64,000 nucleotides of DNA from Coneutiohabitans sp964457925 (GTDB taxonomy: Bacteria > Zhuqueibacterota > Zhuqueibacteria > Zhuqueibacterales > Zhuqueibacteraceae). The stretch covers positions 186,001 to 250,000 of the forward strand of contig CAYWGH010000004.1 of NCBI GenBank assembly GCA_964457925.1, in the 5' to 3' direction. Of this stretch, positions 14,961-22,769 are shown in pieces (within the stretch, counting starts at the first letter, position 1; the number at the start of each line of letters is the position of its first letter). Both the position numbers and the translations under genes were made by a program. Below the pieces are notes generated by a model. The model was not told the origin of the DNA, did no database searches, and saw only the letters and a list, made by a program, of their open reading frames with translations.

Positions 14961-17900
14961 ATGAGCATAACAGCATCCCGATTGCTCCGCTACTTCGAAA
15001 AATCGCGGCGTCAATTCATTGCTAAGAGCATTCTATTTCTTCTGTTCATAGCGCCGGCTTCTCTTGCTCAAAACCAGCCCGTCAATTTCGAGCGCATCGG
15101 ACTGGAGCAAGGTCTCTCGCAAAGCACGGTGTACCGCATCCTGCAAGACCAACAAGGCTTTATGTGGTTTGCCACGCAGACGGGGCTGAATAAATATGAC
15201 GGCTACCGTTTTACCGTTTACCAGCAGGACATCTTTGATTCAACCTCGCTGGCAACGAGTATTATCCGAGCGCTGTATCAGGATCACACCGGCACACTTT
15301 GGGCGGGTGATGGAAATGCCGCATGCCTCAATCGCTTCGAGCCCACGACCGAGCGTTTCACCCGTTTCAAGCACGATCCGAAAAACCCGCACAGTTTGAG
15401 TAATGGCGGCGTTCTTGCCATATATGAAGATCATACAGGTACGCTCTGGGTGGGAACAACGAATGGTCTCAACAAATTCGATCGCGAAAAAGAGCAGTTT
15501 ACCCGCTACCTCTACGATCCCCATGATCCGAAGAGCTTGCATGGTTATTCGGTTTCTTCAATCTACGAAGACCGTCGCGATACACTCTGGATTGGCACAG
15601 AACGCTGGCTCAATAGCCTTGATCGAGAGAAAGAGCGGTTCATTCATTATGAGGTTGATCCGAATGCCAAGCCAATCACCGCCATTTTGGAAGATCGCGC
15701 CGGAATATTGTGGATTGGATCGGAAGGCACAGGCCTCAAAAAATTCGATCGCTCGGCGGGGCGATTTACCTCTTTCTTCCACGATCCGAAAAATCCTCAC
15801 AGTCTCAGCAGTGATAGCGTGCGAACAATTTTCGAAGATCGTTACGGCTCACTCTGGATTGGAACGTGGGGCGGCCTGGATCAATTTGATCGTGAACAAC
15901 AACGATTCATCCGTTTTAAGCATGACCCGAAAAATCCCTTTAGCTTGAGCGACAATGTGATCTGGTCAATTGGCGAAGATCGTTCGGGCATACTCTGGAT
16001 CGGCACTTATAACGGCGGCGTCAACAAACTGGATCGCGGCAAGGAACAATTCACCAAAGTTGCTCATGAGCCTGATAATCCTCACAGCTTAAGCGACAAT
16101 GGCGCTCAAGGTTTTTATAAGGATCACAACGGCACGCTTTGGGTTGGAACCAGGAAGGGGCTTGACCGGTTTGATTACAAGACGAAAAAGTTTACCCATT
16201 TTTTTCACAACCCAAAGAATCCAAACAGCTTTGGCGACCTGAAAGCCCGCGCGATTTGCCAGGATCGTTTCGGCATGTTATGGATTGGCACGAACAAAGG
16301 CCTCGACAAATTCGATCCCCTCACCAAAAAGTTTACCCATTATGTTCACGACCCGAAAAATCCTCACAGTCTTGGCGCCAATCGCGTAAATCTGGTTTAT
16401 GAAGACCGCGCCGGCACCATCTGGGTAGGAACTTTCGGCGGCGGATTGAATCGGTTCGAGCGTGAAAAAGCGCAATTCACGCGCTTTGTATATGAGGCGG
16501 ACAATCCGAATAGCATCACTGGCGATGTCGTCTGGGGCATTTGTGAAGATTCCCTGGCGCGTAATATCTTATGGGTTGCAACAGGCGAGGGTCTCAATTG
16601 CTTTGATCGAAATACGGAGCAGTTTACGCGGTTCGTCCATGATCCCCAAAATCCTCACAGCCTCAGCCATAATTACGTAGGGCCATTGTGGGTTGATCGC
16701 AACGGCGTGTTGTGGATTGGAACGGAAGGTGGCGGCCTCAATCGTTTTGATCACGAAACGGAACAGTTCAGGCATTACACGACAAAAGACGACCTTCCCG
16801 ACAATCAAATTTGCGGAATATTAGAAGATGATCATGGGCGTTTGTGGTTGAGCACCAACAGTGGATTATCCCGCTTTGATCCGCTTACAAAAACAGTTCG
16901 CACTTATGACGTCACAGACGGTTTGGCCAGCAATGAGGGCATTCTACCCGGCCAGTACAAAAGCAGTGATGGTGAAATGTTTTTGGGAAGTTTCAATAGC
17001 GGCTTCACGAGATTTCATCCCGACAGCATCAAAGACAATCCTTACATTCCGCCCGTGGCGATCACCGCATTCAAACGCTATAACACCGACGATGCGGAAG
17101 GAGTTGCCATCGAAGAAAAGGGCACCTCGGCCAATAAGGAAATCGAGGTTTCATACAAAGACAATGTTTTGAGCTTCGAATTCGCCGCGCTAAGCTATCG
17201 CAACACTTTCAAGAATAAATATGCCTACAAGCTCGAAGGCTTCAACGACAACTGGATCCGCCTCGGCACCAAACGCGACATTACCTTTACCAATATCGAC
17301 CCTGGCGAATACACCCTGCGCGTGAAAGGCTCCAACAACGACGGCGTGTGGAACGAAGAAGGCGCCTCTCTCAAAATCAGCGTCACCCCACCGTGGTGGC
17401 GCGCGCGCTGGGCTTACGCCCTTTACGGTTTACTTTTTATGCTTTCACTCTATGGCTGGCGGCGCTTCGAGCTGAACCGCGTGAAGCTGCGCAATGAACT
17501 GAAGATGAAAAATTTCGAAGCGCAGAAGTTGCACGAGATGGATCAAATGAAATCGCGCTTCTTTGCCAATATCTCGCACGAGTTCCGCACGCCGCTCACG
17601 CTGATTCTCGGGCCGGTGGAGCAAATTCGCGCCGGCAAATTCAGAGATAATCTTAATGAAACGTGTGAGATGATTCTGCGCAACGGCCAACGTTTGTTGC
17701 GGCTGATCAATCAGTTACTCGATCTCGCGCGCCTCGAAGCCGGGCGCATGTCGCTACAAGCGCGGCCGGAGAATCTCGTCAGTTTCCTCAAAGGCCTCGT
17801 GCTCTCGTTCGCTTCTGCGGCGGAACGCAAGCGCATTGCGTTGAGCATTTCTGCCGAAGAAGAAAATCTCGTCGTCCATTTTGATCGCGATAAGCTGGAG

Positions 17901-19148
17901 AAAATCATTTCAAATCTATTGTCGAATGCGTTGAAATTCACACCAGAGGGCGGGCAGGTGCAGGTGAGGGTATCTACCGTAGGGGTGACCGGGCCAGTCG
18001 CCCCTACCAACGATTTTGTCGAAATCTCCGTCACTGACACCGGCCCCGGCATACCCACAGAGCAACTCGACAAGATTTTCGACCGTTTCTATCAAGTCGA
18101 TGCCTCGCACACGCGCGAACACGAAGGCACGGGCATCGGTTTGGCACTCACGAAAGAGTTGGTGGAATTGCATCACGGCGAAATCTTAGTGCAAAGCGAA
18201 GTCGGACGCAAAACGACGTTCATTGTGCGATTGCCGCTTGGCAAGGCGCATTTGAGGCCGGAAGAAGTTGTCAGTGACCAGGCCGGGGGCAAATTGCGGG
18301 GGGCAAGTGAGAAGGATTTTGATTTTCCATCAATCCAACCATCCACCGATCCATCAATCCAGGAGCCGGCAACCAGTGATGAAACCCTCGTGCTCGTCGT
18401 TGATGACAATCGTGACGTGCGGGCGTACATTCGGCAGTATCTTGAACCGGCTTTCAAAGTAGTGGAGGCGGTTGATGGCGTCGATGGCGTGGAGAAGGCT
18501 GTGGAGATGGTTCCGGACCTGATCATCAGCGATGTGATGATGCCCAAACGTGACGGCAACGAGTTGTGCCGGATGTTGAAAACCGACGAAAAGACGAGCC
18601 ACATTCCGATTATTATGCTCACGGCCAAAGCCGATCGCGAGAGCAAAGTACAGGGCCTTGAAACCGGCGCGGATGATTATCTCATCAAACCATTCGATTC
18701 CAAAGAGTTGCTGGCGCGGGTACACAATCTCATTAAACAGCGGCAGCAACTGCGCGAACGCTTTAGCCGCGAAATCGTTTTGAAGCCGCAGGAGATCGCC
18801 ATCACACCGATGGATGAAGTTTTTTTGAATAAAGTCAAAGCCGCGGTCGACAGACATTTGGGTGATGAAGATTTTGACGTGGAGACTCTGGGCCGCGAAG
18901 TGGGCATGAGCCGCATGAATGTGCATCGCAAGCTGAAGGCGCTAATCAATCAGCCCGCCAGTCAGTTCATTCGTTCCATGCGGCTGCAGCGCGCGGTGGA
19001 ATTGCTTAAACAAAACGCCGGCACCGTGGCGGAAATCGCTTATCAAGTCGGTTTCGGCAGCCAAGCGTATTTCACGAAATGCTTTCACGAGCAATTTGGC
19101 TGCTCACCAAAGGAATATGTGAAAAATAATCCCACCAATGTGACATAA
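14961..19148 (+). CDS. Hybrid two-component system: propeller sensor, histidine kinase, receiver, AraC-type HTH
   Basis: At 1395 residues this protein is built like the hybrid two-component regulators of Bacteroidota, which sense extracellular glycans or peptides. After an N-terminal signal anchor (about 16-38) come some fourteen 'two-component regulator propeller' blades to about residue 690, each about 47 residues, with the cores 'LWIGT..GL..FD' and 'HDPKNPHSLS'. Next are a Y_Y_Y domain ('KYAYKLEGFNDNWIRLG'), a membrane helix (WAYALYGLLFMLSLYGW) and the HisKA H-box with His873 ('FFANISHEFRTPLTLILGP'). The ATPase domain has 'LLSNALKFTPEGG' and 'VTDTGPGIP'. The receiver has its phospho-acceptor at Asp1191 ('LIISDVMMPKRDG'), and an AraC helix-turn-helix pair ends the protein. 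The ATPase domain carries an unusual insertion encoded by a palindrome (17979-18007). By position, the likely targets include the exoprotein gene downstream. Confidence 0.95.
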   Translation: MSITASRLLRYFEKSRRQFIAKSILFLLFIAPASLAQNQPVNFERIGLEQGLSQSTVYRILQDQQGFMWFATQTGLNKYDGYRFTVYQQDIFDSTSLATSIIRALYQDHTGTLWAGDGNAACLNRFEPTTERFTRFKHDPKNPHSLSNGGVLAIYEDHTGTLWVGTTNGLNKFDREKEQFTRYLYDPHDPKSLHGYSVSSIYEDRRDTLWIGTERWLNSLDREKERFIHYEVDPNAKPITAILEDRAGILWIGSEGTGLKKFDRSAGRFTSFFHDPKNPHSLSSDSVRTIFEDRYGSLWIGTWGGLDQFDREQQRFIRFKHDPKNPFSLSDNVIWSIGEDRSGILWIGTYNGGVNKLDRGKEQFTKVAHEPDNPHSLSDNGAQGFYKDHNGTLWVGTRKGLDRFDYKTKKFTHFFHNPKNPNSFGDLKARAICQDRFGMLWIGTNKGLDKFDPLTKKFTHYVHDPKNPHSLGANRVNLVYEDRAGTIWVGTFGGGLNRFEREKAQFTRFVYEADNPNSITGDVVWGICEDSLARNILWVATGEGLNCFDRNTEQFTRFVHDPQNPHSLSHNYVGPLWVDRNGVLWIGTEGGGLNRFDHETEQFRHYTTKDDLPDNQICGILEDDHGRLWLSTNSGLSRFDPLTKTVRTYDVTDGLASNEGILPGQYKSSDGEMFLGSFNSGFTRFHPDSIKDNPYIPPVAITAFKRYNTDDAEGVAIEEKGTSANKEIEVSYKDNVLSFEFAALSYRNTFKNKYAYKLEGFNDNWIRLGTKRDITFTNIDPGEYTLRVKGSNNDGVWNEEGASLKISVTPPWWRARWAYALYGLLFMLSLYGWRRFELNRVKLRNELKMKNFEAQKLHEMDQMKSRFFANISHEFRTPLTLILGPVEQIRAGKFRDNLNETCEMILRNGQRLLRLINQLLDLARLEAGRMSLQARPENLVSFLKGLVLSFASAAERKRIALSISAEEENLVVHFDRDKLEKIISNLLSNALKFTPEGGQVQVRVSTVGVTGPVAPTNDFVEISVTDTGPGIPTEQLDKIFDRFYQVDASHTREHEGTGIGLALTKELVELHHGEILVQSEVGRKTTFIVRLPLGKAHLRPEEVVSDQAGGKLRGASEKDFDFPSIQPSTDPSIQEPATSDETLVLVVDDNRDVRAYIRQYLEPAFKVVEAVDGVDGVEKAVEMVPDLIISDVMMPKRDGNELCRMLKTDEKTSHIPIIMLTAKADRESKVQGLETGADDYLIKPFDSKELLARVHNLIKQRQQLRERFSREIVLKPQEIAITPMDEVFLNKVKAAVDRHLGDEDFDVETLGREVGMSRMNVHRKLKALINQPASQFIRSMRLQRAVELLKQNAGTVAEIAYQVGFGSQAYFTKCFHEQFGCSPKEYVKNNPTNVT
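17979..18007. repeat. Palindromic repeat inside the kinase ATPase domain
   Basis: GTAGGGGTGACCGG is followed at once by GCCAGTCGCCCCTAC, an almost perfect inverted repeat of the widespread GTAGGGGCGACYGG type. It lies in frame at codons about 1007-1016 of the regulator, between the N-box and the G1 box. It adds residues of the form VGVTGPVAPT that the family does not normally have there. Confidence 0.8.
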
Positions 19149-19252
19149 GTTAAAAACTTTGGTACATCCGTTAAAGATTTCGCCTCGGCTTTTTCAGTAA
19201 CTTGATGCGACATTCACACTCACTTTTTAACTCATTTGAAGGAGGCGTGACG

Positions 19253-20629
19253 ATGAAGCACAAGTTACTCTTAACAATGTTTGCCTTTGTCAGCTTGATT
19301 TGCGGCTCAACACAAGCCCAACAGTGGCAATTGCAAACAACCCTCAGTGGCAATCCGGTGCTCACCAGCGTCAAGGCTGTGAGCAGGGATGTGGCATGGA
19401 CTTGTAGCTTTTATGGATCCGTGTATCGGACAACGGATGGCGGCGAGACTTGGAATCCAACAGCGAAGGTGACCACCTCTCAACAGACCGTCTGCATTGA
19501 AGCACTTGACGCGACAACGGCATTCGTCAGTGGCTCTTATCCAGCGAGAATCTATCGCACTACGAACGGCGGCCAGAATTGGCAGATTGTTTACAGCGAG
19601 GCCGGCGCACAATCGTCTTGCAATTGGATTCATTTCTTCGATGCTTTAAATGGCATTGCACAGACCGATGATCCCTACACCGCAGACCATGAACTTTTGA
19701 TTCTTAAAACTGCCGATGGCGGAACAACATGGGTGCCGCTCTCCAACATACCTGTGGCTAATGCTTTGGAGGTGGTCGGTAATAATTGCTTCCATTTTTA
19801 CGATAAACTAAATGGCTGGTTTGGAACGTTCCCTTTTGCTGTGGGTGGTAGTGGTGGGCGTGTCTTCCGTACCACAGATGGGGGAAGTACCTGGACGGGG
19901 GTTGCCTCTGGAACCACAGAAGTCGTGACAAGCGTGAGGTTTATTTCATCTTCTGTAGGTATTCGGACGTCATTCGCTCCTCAGTCTTTGACGCGTTCTG
20001 TAGATGGCGGCCAAACTTGGACGCCTGTAAATAATCTTCCGATTTCAAATATTAATTTGTTACTGACAACCGCGAGCATAAACAATGCGCGCCTAAACCA
20101 AGTTTGGGTTGCTGGAGAAGCAGGTTCGCGCTTCATACTGTCAAGCATTGACGGCGGCGCATCCTGGCAACAGCAAGCGATTGTGGGCACGGTACAAAAC
20201 GCCATTTTTCACATGTCCGCGGTGAAATTTGGCGCAAGAAGCGATAGTGTGCAAATCTGGGCGATTACCGTTAACCTCAACACCTTTGCCAGCGGCGGAG
20301 AGATTCTGAGTTATCGCAATCCCATCGGGGTTGTGACCAGCGTGAAAGAGCGAGCGCAGCTTCCAACGGCATACGCGCTATCACAGAACTATCCCAATCC
20401 TTTCAATCCTTCCACCACCATTCGCTACGAGTTGCCGCAAGCGAGATTGGTCACACTGAAGATCTTCAATGTGCAAGGGCAGGAGCTTGCGGCGCTTGTG
20501 CATGAAAAGCAGACCGCGGGCGAGCATGCGGTTTCGTGGAATGCGGCAGGCCTGCCGAGTGGCGTGTATCTGTATCGGCTGCAGGCGGGAGATTGGGTGG
20601 AAACGAAGAAGATGATTTTGGCAAAGTGA
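19253..20629 (+). CDS. BNR/YCF48-like propeller exoprotein with T9SS-type sorting tail
   Basis: The 458-residue protein starts at ATG 19253, preceded by GGAGG; the upstream in-frame ATG at 19202 lacks such a site. A signal peptide (MKHKLLLTMFAFVSLICGSTQA) leads into repeats of the form 'YRTTDGGETWNP', 'YRTTNGGQNWQIV', 'LKTADGGTTWVPL', 'FRTTDGGSTWTGV', 'TRSVDGGQTWTPV' and 'LSSIDGGASWQQQ'. These are BNR/Asp-box blades of a sialidase-like or YCF48-like propeller; no catalytic function can be assigned. The last 85 residues are the sorting domain ('YALSQNYPNPFNPSTTIRYE', ending in TKKMILAK). The 104-bp gap after the regulator and the shared strand suggest they may be linked in regulation. It ends at a strong terminator. 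Confidence 0.9.
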   Translation: MKHKLLLTMFAFVSLICGSTQAQQWQLQTTLSGNPVLTSVKAVSRDVAWTCSFYGSVYRTTDGGETWNPTAKVTTSQQTVCIEALDATTAFVSGSYPARIYRTTNGGQNWQIVYSEAGAQSSCNWIHFFDALNGIAQTDDPYTADHELLILKTADGGTTWVPLSNIPVANALEVVGNNCFHFYDKLNGWFGTFPFAVGGSGGRVFRTTDGGSTWTGVASGTTEVVTSVRFISSSVGIRTSFAPQSLTRSVDGGQTWTPVNNLPISNINLLLTTASINNARLNQVWVAGEAGSRFILSSIDGGASWQQQAIVGTVQNAIFHMSAVKFGARSDSVQIWAITVNLNTFASGGEILSYRNPIGVVTSVKERAQLPTAYALSQNYPNPFNPSTTIRYELPQARLVTLKIFNVQGQELAALVHEKQTAGEHAVSWNAAGLPSGVYLYRLQAGDWVETKKMILAK

Positions 20630-20679
20630 CCGAGGAGCAACGAGTCAACCGTTTCCACAAGCGTGTAGGAGACTCATTG

Positions 20680-20719
20680 AACACGGATCGGAATATCATC
20701 ATTTTGATCCGTGTTTTTT
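20680..20719 (+). terminator. Intrinsic terminator
   Basis: AACACGGATC (20680-20689) pairs perfectly with GATCCGTGTT (20706-20715) around a 16-base loop, and the run of six T (20714-20719) follows directly. It lies about 50 bp past the stop of the exoprotein gene. Confidence 0.9.
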
Positions 20720-20771
20720 GTTGCAGAAATGGGCGATCCCTACGGTAACGCCTCCGTTACGTGTGAGAAAC

Positions 20772-20814
20772 GTAGCGCAGACTTCTTGCCTGCAGGCAAA
20801 GAGGCCTGCGCTAC
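20772..20814. repeat. Nested palindromic repeat
   Basis: GTAGCGCAG (20772-20780) pairs with CTGCGCTAC (20806-20814) and encloses the perfect palindrome TTGCCTGCAGGCAA (20786-20799). A smaller GTAACG/CGTTAC pair lies just upstream. It fits the REP-like palindromes scattered through this window. Confidence 0.75.
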
Positions 20815-20883
20815 TCCACTCGAAACTGAGAAAGAGTATTCCCTCCGGCAAAATCCTCTTACGGCGCGCAATCAAATCGTACT

Positions 20884-21310
20884 TTGCTGCCGGCGTTGGC
20901 TACGGAGTTCAAAGTGCAGGTGGCAAAGATGGGTACCGTGGTAACGGCGTATGCTTTTGTCGCTTCAGTGTACGCATTGATCGTTGGCCCGCTCTTCGAC
21001 CGTTGGGGGCGCGTCATTTTTTTTGCGCACGACGATTTTGCTGCTAGGCCTCGCCAGCTTGTTGGCGTTTGTTGCGCCGCGTTTTGAAGTTTATCTCGGC
21101 GCGCATTTGCTCGCGGGCTTGGCCGGCGGAACCATTTCGGCATGTGTGCTCGCGCAAATCGCGGACATGTTCACGTTTCAACGACGCGGCCGGGCGATGG
21201 GATCGATCGGCACAATTTATTCTTTTGCCGCGATTTTCGGCGTTCCCGTGGCCGCGTATTCAACCGCAAACAATCATGCGCCCGGACGGTTTGTAGATGA
21301 GTATTACTAA
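20884..21310 (+). pseudogene. MFS transporter fragment, frameshifted and truncated
   Basis: Frame 1 (20884 on) encodes 'MLPALATEFKVQVAKMGTVV' and 'LIVGPLFDRWGR', the first helices and the loop 2-3 motif of a major facilitator transporter. The match then jumps frame into 'ILLLGLASLLAFVAPRFEVY', 'GAHLLAGLAGGTISACVLAQ' and 'FQRRGRAMGSIGTIYSFAAI' up to 'GVPVAA'. The frames join at a run of eight T (21017-21024); removing one T gives a continuous reading ('FDRWGRVIFLRTTILLLG'). After helix 5 the similarity ends and an unrelated tail (STANNHAPGRFVDEYY) reaches a stop, so about two thirds of a normal transporter of some 400 residues is missing. There is no convincing start or ribosome binding site. 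It is a decayed gene next to a palindromic repeat. Confidence 0.75.
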
Positions 21311-22170
21311 TTCAAATCACCGCCGGCTGTTTCCGGGCGGAGCCGGGCTATGGCGTTCTCTAAAAACTTGGGGAGAACCGTTTGGCGCACCGGACCCAGG
21401 TAAGACGGATCCTCGAGTCGCTGCAATAATTGTTCATACTTTTTCGGACCGTGTTTTTCGATGATATCTTGCTTGCGTTCCGGTTTGACCGCATGCACGA
21501 ACATGCTGCGCCGATCGGCTTCGGGGTGAAACTGCACGCCGATAATTTCCGGCGAAACGCGAATGCCGGTGATCGAGCGTTCCAGCGGAACATGCGGCCG
21601 GATCTTTTCAAGCGACAACACTTCCGCGCCGAGTTCTTGCAACACATTCTCTTTGGGCGCAACCACCTGCCAATCACGAAAATCCGCGGCATAAAAGGGA
21701 TCGCCCAAACCGCCATAAACCGGCTCGTGCCTGCCGGAAGGGGTTTTGTGAATCGGCATGATGCCGAACGATTTCGAGCCGCGCGCGGTGACTTCGGCAA
21801 GATTGAAAAAGCGGCACATCATCTGAAACGAATGGCAAATGGCAAACACATACTTCTTCGCATGCGCTTGGCTTGTGCGTTGATTGTGGCGCCACAGCGC
21901 CTCCCACCATCTAAAATAAAGCCGTTCCCACACTTTGCCGGCGCCGTCAAACGGGCTGCCCGGTCCGCCGCTTGAAATGTAAATGTCATAATCAAGATCA
22001 CAGATTTCGTCTTTATAGCGGGTTTCAAAAACATCGAAAACCACGGGCTGCTTGCCGTATTTACCATCACTCTCCGCGATGATTTCTTTGATGCAACGCA
22101 TGCCTTCATTCGGCAGGTTGTCATACAAATCAATAATCGCAACTTTAATGGGAAAATCCGAGGCTGTCAT
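21307..22170 (-). CDS. Class I glutamine amidotransferase-like protein
   Basis: The 287-residue protein has the class I glutamine amidotransferase fold. The oxyanion loop is 'YISSGGPGSPFDG', the nucleophile elbow is 'FAICHSFQMM' with the catalytic Cys, and the His/Glu pair is in 'IIGVQFHPEAD'. Hydrolysis of glutamine to glutamate and ammonia is the family reaction, but no synthetase partner (guaA, carB, pabB) is nearby. The C-terminal 60 residues beyond the domain are unusual. I start at ATG 22170 (MTASDFPIKVAIIDLY), because the longer reading begins with a TTG and has no family match. A role as a gamma-glutamyl hydrolase or free-standing GMP synthase-like amidotransferase is possible. The gene is convergent with the MFS remnant, overlapping it by 4 bp. 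Confidence 0.82.
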   Translation of the reverse strand: MTASDFPIKVAIIDLYDNLPNEGMRCIKEIIAESDGKYGKQPVVFDVFETRYKDEICDLDYDIYISSGGPGSPFDGAGKVWERLYFRWWEALWRHNQRTSQAHAKKYVFAICHSFQMMCRFFNLAEVTARGSKSFGIMPIHKTPSGRHEPVYGGLGDPFYAADFRDWQVVAPKENVLQELGAEVLSLEKIRPHVPLERSITGIRVSPEIIGVQFHPEADRRSMFVHAVKPERKQDIIEKHGPKKYEQLLQRLEDPSYLGPVRQTVLPKFLENAIARLRPETAGGDLN

Positions 22171-22769
22171 CCTACTATCCTGTTTTAAATCATGGTTCAA
22201 AACAATTTGCCTGCATTCATCACTTCTTTTCCTGCGCCTGAAAACATCTTCCCGATGGACGACCCGCAGCGCTTTTTACGTTTCTCCCGCAGAGCAAAAC
22301 AATCAGGCGCCGCATACTTGCACCTTGCGCATGAACACGAAGCAAAATAAAAAAAATTCGCCGCAAGCGCAAGTTGTGTGTTGCTTGAATTCACGTTGGT
22401 TCGCCATCATTCGCGGTTCAGATAGGAAAAGTTAACAATGCGCTGGCCTTCAAGTTTGACGGAAAACACCGTCGCGGTCTCCAGGACGCTGTCGCCTCAA
22501 TTTGTAAGAGCGGTCTCTTTGAAAGGTCATTCAGCCGAATCTTGCGAGGTACGCGGCAGCGTGCCGGCAACTTTATGAGAATCTTGCTGGATGACATTCT
22601 CAGATAAATAAGTTTTTCAAAGCATCGTTCCACTTTCGCCCTTGCTCATGATTCGGGAAATCGTATATTTAATCGACGCCAATGATCATGTCCGGCTGTT
22701 ATGATCTCATTTTGGCAAAGCGCGATTTGGCTGAATGCGATTTACGATTCTCCTCCAGGAGCGACCACC
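22171..22769. other. Intergenic region between divergent genes
   Basis: About 600 bp separate the amidotransferase gene (minus) from the oxidoreductase gene (plus). I find no open frame with family character, no strong palindrome and no tRNA. An A-rich stretch lies at about 22345-22360. The CCAGGAG just before 22770 is the ribosome binding site of the oxidoreductase. Confidence 0.5.
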
